Assembly: GCF_021390495.1 (NCBI RefSeq)
Contig: NZ_JAJEJP010000001.1
Location: 1,178,001 to 1,242,000 of the forward strand
Length of the DNA stretch: 64,000 bases
Reading direction: 5' to 3'
Source of the DNA: Paraburkholderia sp. ZP32-5
GTDB lineage: Bacteria > Pseudomonadota > Gammaproteobacteria > Burkholderiales > Burkholderiaceae
Shown here: one piece after another, positions 28,637-37,849 of the stretch
Layout: each line of letters begins with the position of its first letter
Position numbering within the stretch: position 1 is the stretch's first letter
Notes under the pieces: generated by a model
The model's database searches: none
The model's input: only the letters and a program-made list of their open reading frames with translations
Told to the model about the DNA's origin: nothing
Position numbers and translations under genes: made by a program

Positions 28637-30331
28637 TCACCAGGCGTTCACCGCCGTGCGCGCGGGCGGCGCGGTATCGTCGGGCGGCAGCGCTTCGGTG
28701 CGGTCGCGGCCACCGGTCTTGGCCGCGTAAAGCGCGGTATCGGCGCGGCTCATGATGCGCTCCGGCAGTTCGTCGGGCGACAGTTCCGTGATGCCGATGC
28801 TCACGCTCAGACTTACCGAGGCCGGCAGCTTCGGCGATGGCACGTCTTTCAGGCGCAGACGCAAACGCTCGACCACTTCGCGCCCGCCCGCGAGATCGGT
28901 GGCGGGCAGCAGCAGGCCGAACTCCTCGCCGCCGAGCCGGCCGATCGCGTCCGAGCCGCGCAGTTCGGCGCGGCAGGTATCGACGAAATGTTCGAGCGCG
29001 CGATCGCCGGCGGCATGGCCGAAGCGATCGTTGATCTGCTTGAAGTGGTCGAGGTCGGCGATCGCCATGCACAGCGGCTCGTTGCTTGCACGCGCGCGGT
29101 CGATCTCACGGCGCAGCAGATCGAGGAAGTAGCGCCGCGACAGCGCGCCGGTCAACGCATCGTGCCGCGCCTCCGCCGACAACAGCGTATTAGCCGACTG
29201 CAGCTGCTCGGCGAGGTCGCGTGTCGCGCGATGATGGCGCCGCTCGCGTACGTACGAAACCGTAATGACCCACGCCAGCGCGACGGTGCCGGCCAGCGTC
29301 AAAAAGACCAGCAGGTGGTCGCGCTTGTGATTGCGCAGCAGCTCGGGCCATGCGGCGAGCGGGTCGACCAGATGCGCGGAGAGTCCCGAATTCAGGCCGC
29401 TGCGGTTCTGATAGAGCGCCGGCATCGGCTGTTCGATCGAGCCGAACAGCTGTCCGGCGACCGCCATCGGCACCCACGGCGCCTGCTCGCGCACCTGGGT
29501 GTCCTCGCGGATCAGCATGTCGGGGAAGGTGTCGCGGCGGTAGATGATGCGGCGCTCGGCGGGGCTCATCTGCGTGACGCGCGAGCTCGGCAGCGCATGG
29601 CCTTCGAGCGCGCTGTTGTGCGCCATGATGATGACGCCGTTTTCGTCGGACACGAAGGTGCCCGCGTGCGCGACCCAGTGGCGCAGCCGCGCGATGCCGA
29701 CCTTCGCGACCACCGCGCCGACCAGCAGCCCGTCCGAGTAAACCGGCGCGGCGATGAAGATGCCCGGCTCGCCGCTCGCGCGGCCCACGCCATAGGCTTC
29801 GGAAAACGCGCCGAGCAGCGCGTTGGTCAGATAGCCGCGCGCGCGCATGTCGACGCCGACGAACGATTGCTGCGAGCCATCCGGACTCCCGACCGTGGCG
29901 CTCGACGCCACGCAGATGCCGTTCGCGTTGACGATCCAGATCTGGTCGAGCCCGGAGAAGCCTTGCGCGTCGTGCAGGAACTTGCTGACCGCCGCCATCT
30001 GCGGATTGTGGAGCAACGCGGCGCGCAGCGCGGGTTCCGCCGCCTCGCCGTTCGCGGCATAATTCTGCGATTGCACCAGGGCGCGCTGGACCACGTCCAT
30101 TTCGGCCATGGTCGCGGGGATGGCGCGGGACATCGCGAGGTCGCTGGCGATCACTTCCGCCATGTTGTCGACGATCGATGTGGACATCTGCCGCTGCGTG
30201 CGCAGCGCCGCATCCAGCTCTTGCTGTACCATCCGGTCCGCGACCATGCCTGCCACGAACCAGCAAGCCAGTACGATCAGCACGAAGCTGACCGGCCCGG
30301 CTACCTGGCGCAAGGTTGTCGTCCTGTTCAT
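28637..30331 (-). CDS. Membrane diguanylate cyclase with periplasmic Cache-type sensor
   Basis: A 564-aa protein: TM1 at about residues 12-30, a large periplasmic sensor of about 300 residues with Cache-like segments (IWIVNANGICVASS, FIAAPVYSDGLLVGAVVAKV, GTFVSDENGVIIM), TM2 near 345-365, then GGDEF. The active-site motif is GGEEF (467-471), which is competent. An RGSD I-site (458-461) lies exactly five residues before it, so product inhibition by c-di-GMP is expected. GAGGG precedes the ATG at 30331; the longer frame is not supported. It makes c-di-GMP in response to an unknown periplasmic signal. No effector gene is adjacent. Confidence 0.93.
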   Translation of the reverse strand: MNRTTTLRQVAGPVSFVLIVLACWFVAGMVADRMVQQELDAALRTQRQMSTSIVDNMAEVIASDLAMSRAIPATMAEMDVVQRALVQSQNYAANGEAAEPALRAALLHNPQMAAVSKFLHDAQGFSGLDQIWIVNANGICVASSATVGSPDGSQQSFVGVDMRARGYLTNALLGAFSEAYGVGRASGEPGIFIAAPVYSDGLLVGAVVAKVGIARLRHWVAHAGTFVSDENGVIIMAHNSALEGHALPSSRVTQMSPAERRIIYRRDTFPDMLIREDTQVREQAPWVPMAVAGQLFGSIEQPMPALYQNRSGLNSGLSAHLVDPLAAWPELLRNHKRDHLLVFLTLAGTVALAWVITVSYVRERRHHRATRDLAEQLQSANTLLSAEARHDALTGALSRRYFLDLLRREIDRARASNEPLCMAIADLDHFKQINDRFGHAAGDRALEHFVDTCRAELRGSDAIGRLGGEEFGLLLPATDLAGGREVVERLRLRLKDVPSPKLPASVSLSVSIGITELSPDELPERIMSRADTALYAAKTGGRDRTEALPPDDTAPPARTAVNAW

Positions 30332-31179
30332 CGACCCTCTGATCCGTCTGGCTGTGACATGCAACTTGCTCTTTCGTGGCAGCGTACTGACGCTGCGATG
30401 GCCGCCCCGGATTGGCGATTGTATCGGCCACCAAATTGGCCTCCCAGTCGCCCCTGATATCGGCCGCGCATCACATCCGGGCTCCCGCCGACGCCGATGC
30501 CGCAATTGCGCGGGAGTCCGGAACGGACGGCTTATAAACAGGTACGTCGTTTCCTGATTTTAACCGTCGCAACGCACGACGCCACCGTTATTGCTGGAAT
30601 GCGGGCTGCATACGTTGCGCCGATCAGGTTATTAACGGCAGGCGTGCTGGCTTCTTGATAGCTGTACGGGTTTTCCGGCCGGTTCGCGAGGGTAGCGGAT
30701 GCGAGGCGCCCGGCGTGTGTGGCTTGCGCGCCACGCGAGTGGATACATGGCGCGCGTGGCCCCTGCCGGAGTTCGCGGCAGCAGGGTACAGTGCGGCGCG
30801 GTGGCGCGAATTATGGCTGCCGCGGCGGCTGTCTGGCCTTACGAGAGCCTTGCTGGACGGGCTTGCGGCGAGGTCGCTATTTGTGGCTTGAGGTTGTGCC
30901 TGAAACACGGGATGGTGTAGTGTCGTGCCGTCCAAAACGAGGAAAGCCCGCCGGCCTTCGGGCGGCGTCCGCGGCGACAGGAGTCCGGTGTGATGGTGGT
31001 GGTCGTGGGCGGTTCGTCCATGAGCATGTTCGTCGCCGGCTCACGTGTCTCCAACGCTAACGATTTACCACGCACGCGCGTTTTGCCATGCCTGATTTCC
31101 GCTTTCCGGACCTGTCCATAGACCGTCGTGCGTCAGCCACGGCCTCCTTCGAGCGCTGCTTCAACAGGGAGGGCATCTG
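30332..31179. other. Gene-free divergent region
   Basis: About 850 bp between the minus-strand cyclase and the plus-strand ABC permease. Open frames here lack ribosome sites and are Arg/Ala-rich. I see no clear riboswitch, tRNA or terminator; short GC-rich inverted repeats such as CCCTGC/GCAGGG near 30760-30785 are not convincing. Confidence 0.5.
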
Positions 31180-32931
31180 ATGGATTTCAGTTTCAACCTG
31201 AAGCGCACCGCCAATGCATCGGCGTGGCGTGTACTGCCCAACCGCTGGGACTTCGTCGCGTTTCCGCTGATTATCTGCATCATCGCGATGGCGGCGATCG
31301 GCTTTCACGAAACGCTCGCGCCGATGTCGACGCTGCAGACCCAGACGATCTCGCTCGATCCGTCGAACCTGCCCGAGTACGCAATGCGCACCACGCTGCG
31401 CATGCTCGCGGCGATGGTCGCCTCGCTGGTCTTTACGCTGGTGTACGGCACGCTCGCGGCCAAGAGTCGCCGCGCCGGCCTCGTGCTGGTGCCGATTCTC
31501 GACATCCTGCAGTCGGTGCCGGTGCTCGGCTACATTTCGTTTACGGTCACGTTCTTTCTGACGATGTTCCCGGGCCGCGTGCTCGGCGCCGAGCTCGCCG
31601 CGATCTTCGCGATCTTCACGAGCCAGGCGTGGAACATGACGTTCAGCTTCTATCAGTCGCTGCGCACGGTGCCGCGCGATCTCGACGAAGTGTCGCGAGG
31701 CTTCCATCTGACCTCGTGGCAGCGCTTCTGGAAACTCGAAGTGCCGTTCTCGATGCCGGGTCTGATCTGGAACATGATGATGTCGATGTCGGGCGGCTGG
31801 TTTTTCGTGGTCGCCTCCGAAGCGATCACGGTCGGCAACCGCACGATCACGCTGCCGGGCATCGGCGCGTATCTCGCGCAGGCGATCGCCGTGAAGAACA
31901 TGCACGCGATCGGCTGGGTGATCCTCGCGATGACGGTCGTGATTCTCGCGTACGACCAGTTCCTGTTCCGCCCGCTCGTCGCGTGGGCCGACAAGTTCCG
32001 CATGGAGTTCACGAGCTCCGGCGATGCGCCCAATTCGTGGCTGCTCGACCTGATCCGCCGTACCCGGCTGATTCACCGTCTGCTGGTGCCGCTCGGCTGG
32101 ATGTTCGCGCGCGCCGCGCGGGTGCGCATGCAGCTGCCGGCGTTCCAGACGCCGCGCTTCCATATTCCGCAGCGCGAGAAAAGCTCGAAGGTCGGCGACA
32201 TCGTGTGGGCGGCGCTCGTGCTGATCGCGACGGTATTCGTCGTGTATCGCGTGTTCCTGTACGTGCGCACCGGCGTCACGCTCGAAGAGGTTGGTCACGT
32301 GTTCGTGCTCGGTCTGATCACGCTGCTGCGCGTGGTCGTGCTGATCGCGATCGCGTCGCTGATCTGGGTGCCGATCGGCGTGCTGATCGGGCTGCGTCCG
32401 GCGCTCGCCGAGAAGGTCCAGCCGCTTGCGCAGTTCCTCGCCGCGTTCCCGGCCAACCTGCTGTTCCCGGTGTTCGTGATCGCGATCGTGCGCTTCCACC
32501 TGAACCCGGACATCTGGCTGTCGCCGCTGATCGTGCTCGGCACCCAGTGGTATATCCTGTTCAACGTGATCGCCGGCGCGAGTTCGTACCCGAACGATTA
32601 CCGCGAGGCGGCCAAGAACTTCCATATCCGCGGCTGGCAATGGTGGCGTCAGGCGATGCTGCCAGGCATCTTCCCGTATTACGTGACCGGCGCGATCACC
32701 GCGTCGGGCGGCGCGTGGAACGCGAGCATCGTTGCCGAGTTCGTCCAGTGGGGCGACACCAAGGTGGCCGCGCATGGCCTCGGCGCCTATATCGCGCAGA
32801 CCACCGCGGCGGGCGACTATCCGAAGATCATCGTCGGCATCGCCGTGATGTCGCTGTTCGTGACCCTGTTCAACCGTCTGCTGTGGCGTCCGATGTACGC
32901 CTACGCCGAAGGCAAGCTCCGTCTAGATTGA
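31180..32931 (+). CDS. NitT/TauT-type ABC transporter permease, two fused permease domains
   Basis: A 583-aa inner-membrane protein in which two complete BPD-transporter permease domains are fused. The first half has an EAA-type loop around DEVSRGFHLTSWQRFWKLEVPFSMPG, the second around REAAKNFHIRGWQWWRQAMLPG. About 12 helices are expected, including a linker near residues 290-330. GGGAGG precedes the ATG at 31180. The matching ATPase follows after 19 bp. The fusion replaces the usual homodimer or heterodimer of permeases. No periplasmic binding protein is adjacent, so substrate (nitrate, sulfonate, cyanate-like or other) is open. Confidence 0.9.
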   Translation: MDFSFNLKRTANASAWRVLPNRWDFVAFPLIICIIAMAAIGFHETLAPMSTLQTQTISLDPSNLPEYAMRTTLRMLAAMVASLVFTLVYGTLAAKSRRAGLVLVPILDILQSVPVLGYISFTVTFFLTMFPGRVLGAELAAIFAIFTSQAWNMTFSFYQSLRTVPRDLDEVSRGFHLTSWQRFWKLEVPFSMPGLIWNMMMSMSGGWFFVVASEAITVGNRTITLPGIGAYLAQAIAVKNMHAIGWVILAMTVVILAYDQFLFRPLVAWADKFRMEFTSSGDAPNSWLLDLIRRTRLIHRLLVPLGWMFARAARVRMQLPAFQTPRFHIPQREKSSKVGDIVWAALVLIATVFVVYRVFLYVRTGVTLEEVGHVFVLGLITLLRVVVLIAIASLIWVPIGVLIGLRPALAEKVQPLAQFLAAFPANLLFPVFVIAIVRFHLNPDIWLSPLIVLGTQWYILFNVIAGASSYPNDYREAAKNFHIRGWQWWRQAMLPGIFPYYVTGAITASGGAWNASIVAEFVQWGDTKVAAHGLGAYIAQTTAAGDYPKIIVGIAVMSLFVTLFNRLLWRPMYAYAEGKLRLD

Positions 32932-32950
32932 GAAATGAAGGCATAACGCG

Positions 32951-34297
32951 ATGCAAAATCCGAAAGCTGCTATGACTGCCGCGCCGATCCAGACACCGCC
33001 GAAGCCCCCGCGCCTCGGCGAGGAAATCCTGCGCGTGAAGGACGTATGCCGCGGCTTCAACAAGACCCAGGGCGAACTGCTCGTGCTCGACGACGCGAAT
33101 CTGTCGCTGCGCGAAGGCGAGATCGTCGGTCTGCTCGGCCGCTCGGGCTCGGGCAAGTCGACGCTGCTGCGCATCATCGCCGGTCTGATCGAGCCGACCG
33201 ACGGCGAAGTCACCTATATGGGCAAGCCGCTCGAAGGCCCGGCGAAAGGTGTCGCGATGGTATTCCAGACCTTCGCGCTGTTCCCGTGGCTGACCGTGCT
33301 GCAAAACGTGGAAGCGGGTCTGGAGGCGCAGGGCGTTGGCGCCAGCGAGCGGCGCACGCGCGCGCTCGCCGCGATCGACCTGATCGGTCTCGACGGTTTC
33401 GAAAACGCGTATCCGCGCGAGTTGTCGGGCGGCATGCGTCAGCGCGTCGGCTTTGCGCGCGCGCTGGTGGTCGACCCGACGCTGCTGCTGATGGACGAGC
33501 CGTTCTCCGCGCTCGACGTGCTGACGGCCGAAACGCTGCGTACCGACCTGCTCGATCTGTGGACGCAGGGTCGCATGCCGATCAAGGCGGTGCTGATCGT
33601 CACGCACAACATCGAGGAAGCGGTGTTCATGTGCGACCGGATTCTGGTGCTGTCGTCGAATCCGGGCCGCGTGATCGCCGAGATCAAGGTGCCATTCAAG
33701 CATCCGCGCAATCGTCTGGACCCGGCGTTCCGCCGTCTGGTCGACGAGATCTACGCGAAGATGACCGCGCGCCAGACCGACGAAACCACCAAGAAGGGGC
33801 TTGAGCTGCATAGCTGGCTGCCGCACGTGTCGACCAACCTGATGGCCGGTCTGATCGAAACGCTCGCCGCCGCGCCGTACCACGGCCGCGCGGACATGCC
33901 GGAAATCGCGCGCTCGCTGCATCTGGAGGTGGACGATCTGTTCCCGATCGCCGAAGTGCTGCAACACCTCGGTTTCGCCGACGTGCGCGAGGGCGATATT
34001 TTCCTGACGCCGCCGGCGCGCGTGTTCTCCGAATTCGGCACGCAGGAGCGGAAGATGATGTTCGCCGAGCATCTGCTGCGGCACGTGCCGCTCGCCGCGC
34101 GAATCAAGAAGGTGCTCAACGAGCGGCCGGGGCATCGCGCGCCGCGCGTGCGCTTCGAGCAGGAGCTGGAGGATTTTCTGTCGGACAGCGCCGCCGAGGA
34201 AACGCTCGACGCGGTGATCAACTGGGGCCGTTATGGGGAGATCTTCTCGTACAACGACCAGACCGAAATCTTCAGCCTGGAAGACGTGGAGTCTTAA
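32951..34297 (+). CDS. NitT/TauT-type ABC ATPase with C-terminal AAA-associated domain
   Basis: A 448-aa protein. The N-terminal ATPase has Walker A GRSGSGKST, signature LSGGMRQR, Walker B LLLMDEPFSALD and VTHNIEEAVFMCDRI. About 160 further residues (from about 290) form the 'ABC nitrate/sulfonate transport AAA-associated' domain: SWLPHVSTNLMAGLIETLA, then a winged-helix-like region and RVRFEQELEDFL. In this group the extra domain is thought to be regulatory; its ligand is unknown. It is 19 bp after the fused permease gene, forming a two-gene system that ends in a strong terminator. Confidence 0.92.
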   Translation: MQNPKAAMTAAPIQTPPKPPRLGEEILRVKDVCRGFNKTQGELLVLDDANLSLREGEIVGLLGRSGSGKSTLLRIIAGLIEPTDGEVTYMGKPLEGPAKGVAMVFQTFALFPWLTVLQNVEAGLEAQGVGASERRTRALAAIDLIGLDGFENAYPRELSGGMRQRVGFARALVVDPTLLLMDEPFSALDVLTAETLRTDLLDLWTQGRMPIKAVLIVTHNIEEAVFMCDRILVLSSNPGRVIAEIKVPFKHPRNRLDPAFRRLVDEIYAKMTARQTDETTKKGLELHSWLPHVSTNLMAGLIETLAAAPYHGRADMPEIARSLHLEVDDLFPIAEVLQHLGFADVREGDIFLTPPARVFSEFGTQERKMMFAEHLLRHVPLAARIKKVLNERPGHRAPRVRFEQELEDFLSDSAAEETLDAVINWGRYGEIFSYNDQTEIFSLEDVES

Positions 34298-34328
34298 CAG
34301 GGTGCTTTTCGGCAGCAGGTGCTTCAGT

Positions 34329-34372
34329 AAAAAAGCGGCAAGGTCGGTTCATTCAGACCTCGCCGCTTTTTT
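34329..34372. terminator. Strong bidirectional terminator
   Basis: The stem pairs AAAAAAGCGGC-A-AGGTC with GACCT-C-GCCGCTTTTTT around a 10-base loop, with one internal mismatch and A/U-tracts on both sides. It serves the ABC operon (plus) and the lipoprotein pair (minus). Confidence 0.9.
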
Positions 34373-34972
34373 CTATTGCAGATTGCCCCAGCGTTCGACG
34401 GCCGGCTCGGCCGTCGCCCACTTCCAGCCTTTGTCCTGCTGGCACGCGCTCGCCGTGAACCACATCGTGGGGGCGTTCGGGCTGTCGCCGTCCTGCACCG
34501 AGAACACGAATTCCTTGCACTGCGCGAGCACCGAGCTGACATCGCGCGTCACGCGCACCTCGCCGTGGCCGTTCTCGATCGGCAACGTATGCTTGACCGA
34601 CCAGGGACGCGTCTCACCCACAGTCATCGTGCCGACCAGCGCCGCCATCAGGTCCTGCTGATCCTGGTGCATGTTGCGCATGTAGCGCGCGACCACTTCA
34701 TCGGTGGCGGCCTGCACCGCGACGCCGACGCCGAGCGCGACGGCCGGGTTGCTGGTCACGATACCCGAGGCGACACCTGCCGCCGCGCCGCTGGCCGCAC
34801 CGATCGACGCGCAACCGCTCGCAAGCAGGCTCGCGCCGACGCAGAGCGCGCCGGCGGCGAGCAGGCGTAGCCGATTGCCGGACAGGGGCAGCGAGCGCCG
34901 CCTGGAGCCATGAAGCGCGCCGCGTTGCGCCAATTCAGATGACGCGTGAGGCAAAGTAGGCCGTGCCGTCAT
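34373..34972 (-). CDS. Putative lipoprotein, tandem paralogue B
   Basis: A 199-aa protein of unknown function. A lipobox LLASGC follows a hydrophobic stretch, but after an unusually long basic leader (about 35 residues), so the true start may be internal. After the lipobox come a glycine/alanine-rich segment (AASGAAAGVASGIV) and a conserved C-terminal domain: WSVKHTLPIENGHGEVRV, CKEFVFSV, FTASACQQDKGWKWATAEPA, ending ERWGNLQ. The start ATG overlaps the stop of the upstream paralogue by 4 bp. The domain, cysteine pair and ending match paralogue A closely. I infer an outer- or inner-membrane-anchored periplasmic protein; role unknown. Confidence 0.75.
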   Translation of the reverse strand: MTARPTLPHASSELAQRGALHGSRRRSLPLSGNRLRLLAAGALCVGASLLASGCASIGAASGAAAGVASGIVTSNPAVALGVGVAVQAATDEVVARYMRNMHQDQQDLMAALVGTMTVGETRPWSVKHTLPIENGHGEVRVTRDVSSVLAQCKEFVFSVQDGDSPNAPTMWFTASACQQDKGWKWATAEPAVERWGNLQ

Positions 34973-35556
34973 TGCAACGCGCCCCAGCGCTCGGTGGCCG
35001 GCTCTGCCGACGCCCAGCGCCAGTCCTTACCGTCACGGCAGATCGAAGCGATGAAGAACGAGCTGCTGGCCGGCGTATCACGCTTGGCGTTCTGATCGAT
35101 CGAGAAGACGATTTCCTTGCAGTCGAGCGCGCCGGTGCTGATCAGCCGGCTGACCGTCACGCGGCCATGCTCGTCGTCTTCGATCGGGAAAGAGTGGGTG
35201 ATACTCCACGGAGCGACCGCGCCGATATTGAGCGGACCGGCCGCCAGCGCGATGCTGTTCTGCGTGTTGCGGTGGACTACGCGCTCCGAGTACTGCACGC
35301 CGGCGCGCGCCGCGGCGACTGCACCGAGACCGATACCGGTCGCGACTGCCGCATTGCTGGTGACCTTGTTCGCGACCGCCGCACCCGCGATACCGGCACC
35401 TGCTACTGCGCCTTCCGAGTACAGCGAGCTGCAGCCGCTCAATGCCGATGACGCGACGAGTGCCAGTGCGACCAGTAGGGTGGGCACGCTTGCGCGAGGG
35501 CGTCTGCCGGTGACAATGGAATTTGCGTTACCGGCCCACGCTGTGTTGTTTTGCAT
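34969..35556 (-). CDS. Putative lipoprotein, tandem paralogue A
   Basis: A 195-aa protein of unknown function with a clear lipobox (LVASSALSGC) after a basic region, a glycine/alanine-rich hydrophobic segment (AVAGAGIAGAAVANKV) and the same C-terminal domain as the next gene: WSITHSFPIEDDEHGRVTV, CKEIVFSI, FFIASICRDGKDWRWASAEPA, ERWGALQ. AAGAGA precedes the ATG at 35556, which is preferred over the frame start 12 codons upstream. It is first of a two-gene overlapping operon. The Gly-zipper-like segment could insert in a membrane. Confidence 0.78.
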   Translation of the reverse strand: MQNNTAWAGNANSIVTGRRPRASVPTLLVALALVASSALSGCSSLYSEGAVAGAGIAGAAVANKVTSNAAVATGIGLGAVAAARAGVQYSERVVHRNTQNSIALAAGPLNIGAVAPWSITHSFPIEDDEHGRVTVSRLISTGALDCKEIVFSIDQNAKRDTPASSSFFIASICRDGKDWRWASAEPATERWGALQ

Positions 35557-35862
35557 TCTCTTGTTCCTGCTCGTACACGTGCCGTCGATCACGCGCGAAA
35601 GAGATGTGAATGAGCGGCACGTCGTTCAATACGCTGCCGCATTGTGCAGGATGCTTTTTGTAATTGGCAGTAGAAAAGTGCAAGAAATTGCAAAACAGTG
35701 TGCGGGGCTCACTGTTTTCTGTTTAATCGCAGGCAATACGTGGGCGATATATTCCTGGCCGTGCCAGGTAATCGGAAGACCGACGAAAGCTCACGCTTTT
35801 TTGCGATTGAGTATTTATTGCCGGCAATACTGACAGCACTGACGAGCGCGATAAACAAAAAA

Positions 35863-35880
35863 TGCCGCGAAAACGCGGCA
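35863..35880 (-). terminator. Terminator of the sigma-54 activator gene
   Basis: Stem TGCCGCG/CGCGGCA with an AAAA loop. On the minus strand it is followed by ATTTTTTGTTTA, a strong U-tract. It lies about 50 bp after the stop of the activator. The rest of 35557-35930 holds no gene. Confidence 0.9.
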
Positions 35881-35930
35881 CGAATATCAAATGCGAAAAC
35901 CGTAGCGAGCCATTCGCACTAAGACGAATC

Positions 35931-36989
35931 TTATTGCTCCGCTTCTTCTTCTCCGCTTTCGTCGCCGTATGCGCTCAGCCGGTTGTACAGCGTCTTCAGA
36001 CTAACGCCGAGTGCTTTCGCCGCGCGCCGTTTATCGCCGCCGCAGTACTTGAGCGTGCCGAGAATGATCTGCTTCTGGGCATCGGCGAGCGGCGTGCCGA
36101 TCCACACACTCATCGAGTCCCCTTGAGTGACCGCTTTCTTGACCCGCGACGTCAGATGCGGATGCGGCAATTCAACGGTCTTCTCCGCAAGAATGAACGC
36201 GCGATACACGGCGTTTTTCAGCTCGCGTACATTGCCCGGCCACGACCACGCGCGCAGCGTTTCGATCGAGCGTTTGCTGAAGCTCTTGCTGGTACCTTCC
36301 TGTTGATTCAATTGCGCGAGGAAGTATTGCGCGAGCAGTTCGCGGTCGCTTTCGCGTTCGCGCAGCGGCGGCGCGCGCAACGGAAAAACCGCGAGCCGGT
36401 ACATCAGGTCCTCGCGTAAGCCGTTTTCCTTCACGGCGATTGCCGGGTCGCGATTGGTCGCGGCGATCACGCGCACGTCGCCGCTAATCAGCTCGTTGCC
36501 GCCGACGCGATAGAACGTGCCGGTTTCGAGCGCACGCAGCAGTTTGACTTGGCGCACCGGTGCCATCTCGGTGATTTCGTCGAGAAACAGCGTGCCGCCG
36601 TTCGCGTGTTCGAAGTAGCCGATGCGGCCCTGGACCGCGCCGGTGAAGCTGCCTTTTTCATGACCGAACAACTCGGCTTCGATCAGTTCATCGGGAATCG
36701 CGCCGCAATTCACGGCGACGAACGCGCCGTTCTTGCGGCTGCTGCGTTCGTGAATCGTGCGGGCGATCAGCTCCTTGCCGGTGCCCGATTCGCCGATGAT
36801 CAGCGCGGTGGCGTCGGTATCGGCGACGCGTTCGATCTGGTCGTACAGATCCAGCATCACCGGCGACGAGCCGTACAGCAGCCCGTACGATTTCAGTCCC
36901 GCGACACCGTCCGCGACGCGCTGCTTCGCTTGTGGCGAAGTATTGCCGCCGGCGGAGACGGTGGGCGAGTCCAGATCGATTGACGGCAT
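35931..36989 (-). CDS. Sigma-54 activator without receiver domain
   Basis: A 352-aa bacterial enhancer-binding protein. After about 35 unconserved residues comes the AAA+ ATPase: Walker A GESGTGKE, the sigma-54-contacting loop GSFTGA (canonical GAFTGA), Walker B GGTLFLDE, sensor AATNRD and R-finger region. A C-terminal Fis-type HTH (KRRAAKALGVSLKTLYNRL) follows. There is no receiver, GAF or PAS domain, so control must be by partner binding (PspF-like) or expression. AGGA lies 8 bases before the ATG at 36989; an upstream TTG is less likely. The DNA-binding end is a close paralogue of that at 38443-39843. Confidence 0.93.
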   Translation of the reverse strand: MPSIDLDSPTVSAGGNTSPQAKQRVADGVAGLKSYGLLYGSSPVMLDLYDQIERVADTDATALIIGESGTGKELIARTIHERSSRKNGAFVAVNCGAIPDELIEAELFGHEKGSFTGAVQGRIGYFEHANGGTLFLDEITEMAPVRQVKLLRALETGTFYRVGGNELISGDVRVIAATNRDPAIAVKENGLREDLMYRLAVFPLRAPPLRERESDRELLAQYFLAQLNQQEGTSKSFSKRSIETLRAWSWPGNVRELKNAVYRAFILAEKTVELPHPHLTSRVKKAVTQGDSMSVWIGTPLADAQKQIILGTLKYCGGDKRRAAKALGVSLKTLYNRLSAYGDESGEEEAEQ

Positions 36990-37201
36990 AAAGGAAGTCC
37001 TGTGCAAATGAAGTTCGATATTGCGCAGCGCAGGCCTTGAACGCGATAGACCGTACAGCCACTATCTCATAAAAAACGATTTAACCACCTCGATGCCGTT
37101 TCCGGCAATCGAACCGGCAATGTGTGACATAGCGGCATACGTAGTCGGTCGAAACTTCCGGAAAATGCTTTGGTGCGATGTATTAGAACGGCAAATTTAC
37201 C

Positions 37202-37217
37202 GGGTATATGCCTTGCA
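37202..37217 (+). promoter_or_regulatory. Candidate sigma-54 promoter P1 (DUF883 gene)
   Basis: GGGTATATGCCTTGCA: GG and GC dinucleotides spaced by exactly 10 bp with a TTGCA -12 element. It lies 162 bp before the DUF883 ATG, downstream-facing. It shares the 9-mer ATGCCTTGC with P4. A TGCCG-TTTC-CGGCA inverted repeat at 37094-37107, about 95 bp upstream, could be an activator site. Confidence 0.5.
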
Positions 37218-37378
37218 GCATTGACCGACTTATCGACTCGTGTGAGTCTTCGACCGGTGTCGAGATCCGCGGCAGCGAATGCGCGCACGATGCGCTGTGA
37301 CGCGCGCTGTGACGCGTACATATCGCACACGCATGTCGCGAAGTCCGCACGAACGCCGAACCAGACGAGGAGCGAACA

Positions 37379-37696
37379 ATGACTGACACCACGCAACAAC
37401 TTGCACTCGGCGGCCAGAAGCTCGTCGAAGATCTCCGGGTACTGCTGAGGGACTCGGAGGAAATGCTGCGGCTTGCGACCAACGTGCCGGGCGAAAGCGT
37501 CGACGCGTTGCGCGACCGGCTCGGTACGCATGTGGAGACATTGCAATCGGCACTCGGCGACGCGCAACGCAACGTACAGCGCCGCTATCGCGAAGCGACC
37601 GTCGGCACCGAGCGCTACGTGCGCCATAACCCGTGGCGCTCGCTCGCGATCGCGGCGGGCAGCGGCTTTCTGCTCGGCGTGCTGATCGCGCGCTAG
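37379..37696 (+). CDS. DUF883 (ElaB/YqjD-like) membrane-anchored protein
   Basis: A 105-aa protein of the ElaB/YqjD/YgaM family: an N-terminal amphipathic helical region of about 80 residues, the RYREATVGTERYVRHNPW linker, and one C-terminal transmembrane helix (SLAIAAGSGFLLGVLIAR) with glycine spacing. In Escherichia coli these tail-anchored proteins bind stationary-phase ribosomes and are stress-induced. AGGAG precedes the ATG. It is divergent from the sigma-54 activator and preceded by a candidate sigma-54 promoter. Two similar-sized small genes follow. Confidence 0.9.
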   Translation: MTDTTQQLALGGQKLVEDLRVLLRDSEEMLRLATNVPGESVDALRDRLGTHVETLQSALGDAQRNVQRRYREATVGTERYVRHNPWRSLAIAAGSGFLLGVLIAR

Positions 37697-37717
37697 CGCC
37701 ACGCACAAGCCGGTACA

Positions 37718-37733
37718 TGGCGAGCGATTTGCA
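37718..37733 (+). promoter_or_regulatory. Candidate sigma-54 promoter P2 (84-aa membrane protein)
   Basis: TGGCGAGCGATTTGCA: matches the sigma-54 consensus TGGCACG-N4-TTGCA except at two positions of the -24 element. It lies in the gap between the DUF883 gene and the 84-aa gene, 117 bp before the latter's ATG. Confidence 0.6.
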
Positions 37734-37849
37734 TTAGCTGCATTGAGGCGCATCGCGTGGCGTATCACGGGACACATCACGGCGTGTATAGCCCGCGCTT
37801 CCCGGACGACTCGCACTCTTCGCATCAGACTCACGAAAAGGAGTTCACG

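Noticed and set aside
30624..30935. 103-aa minus-strand frame between the cyclase and the ABC permease
   Set aside because: No ribosome site, random-looking composition, competing open frames on the other strand.
31057..32775. 572-aa minus-strand frame opposite the fused ABC permease
   Set aside because: Antisense shadow with His/Arg/Glu-rich low-complexity sequence; the permease frame has membrane helices, a ribosome site and an operon partner.
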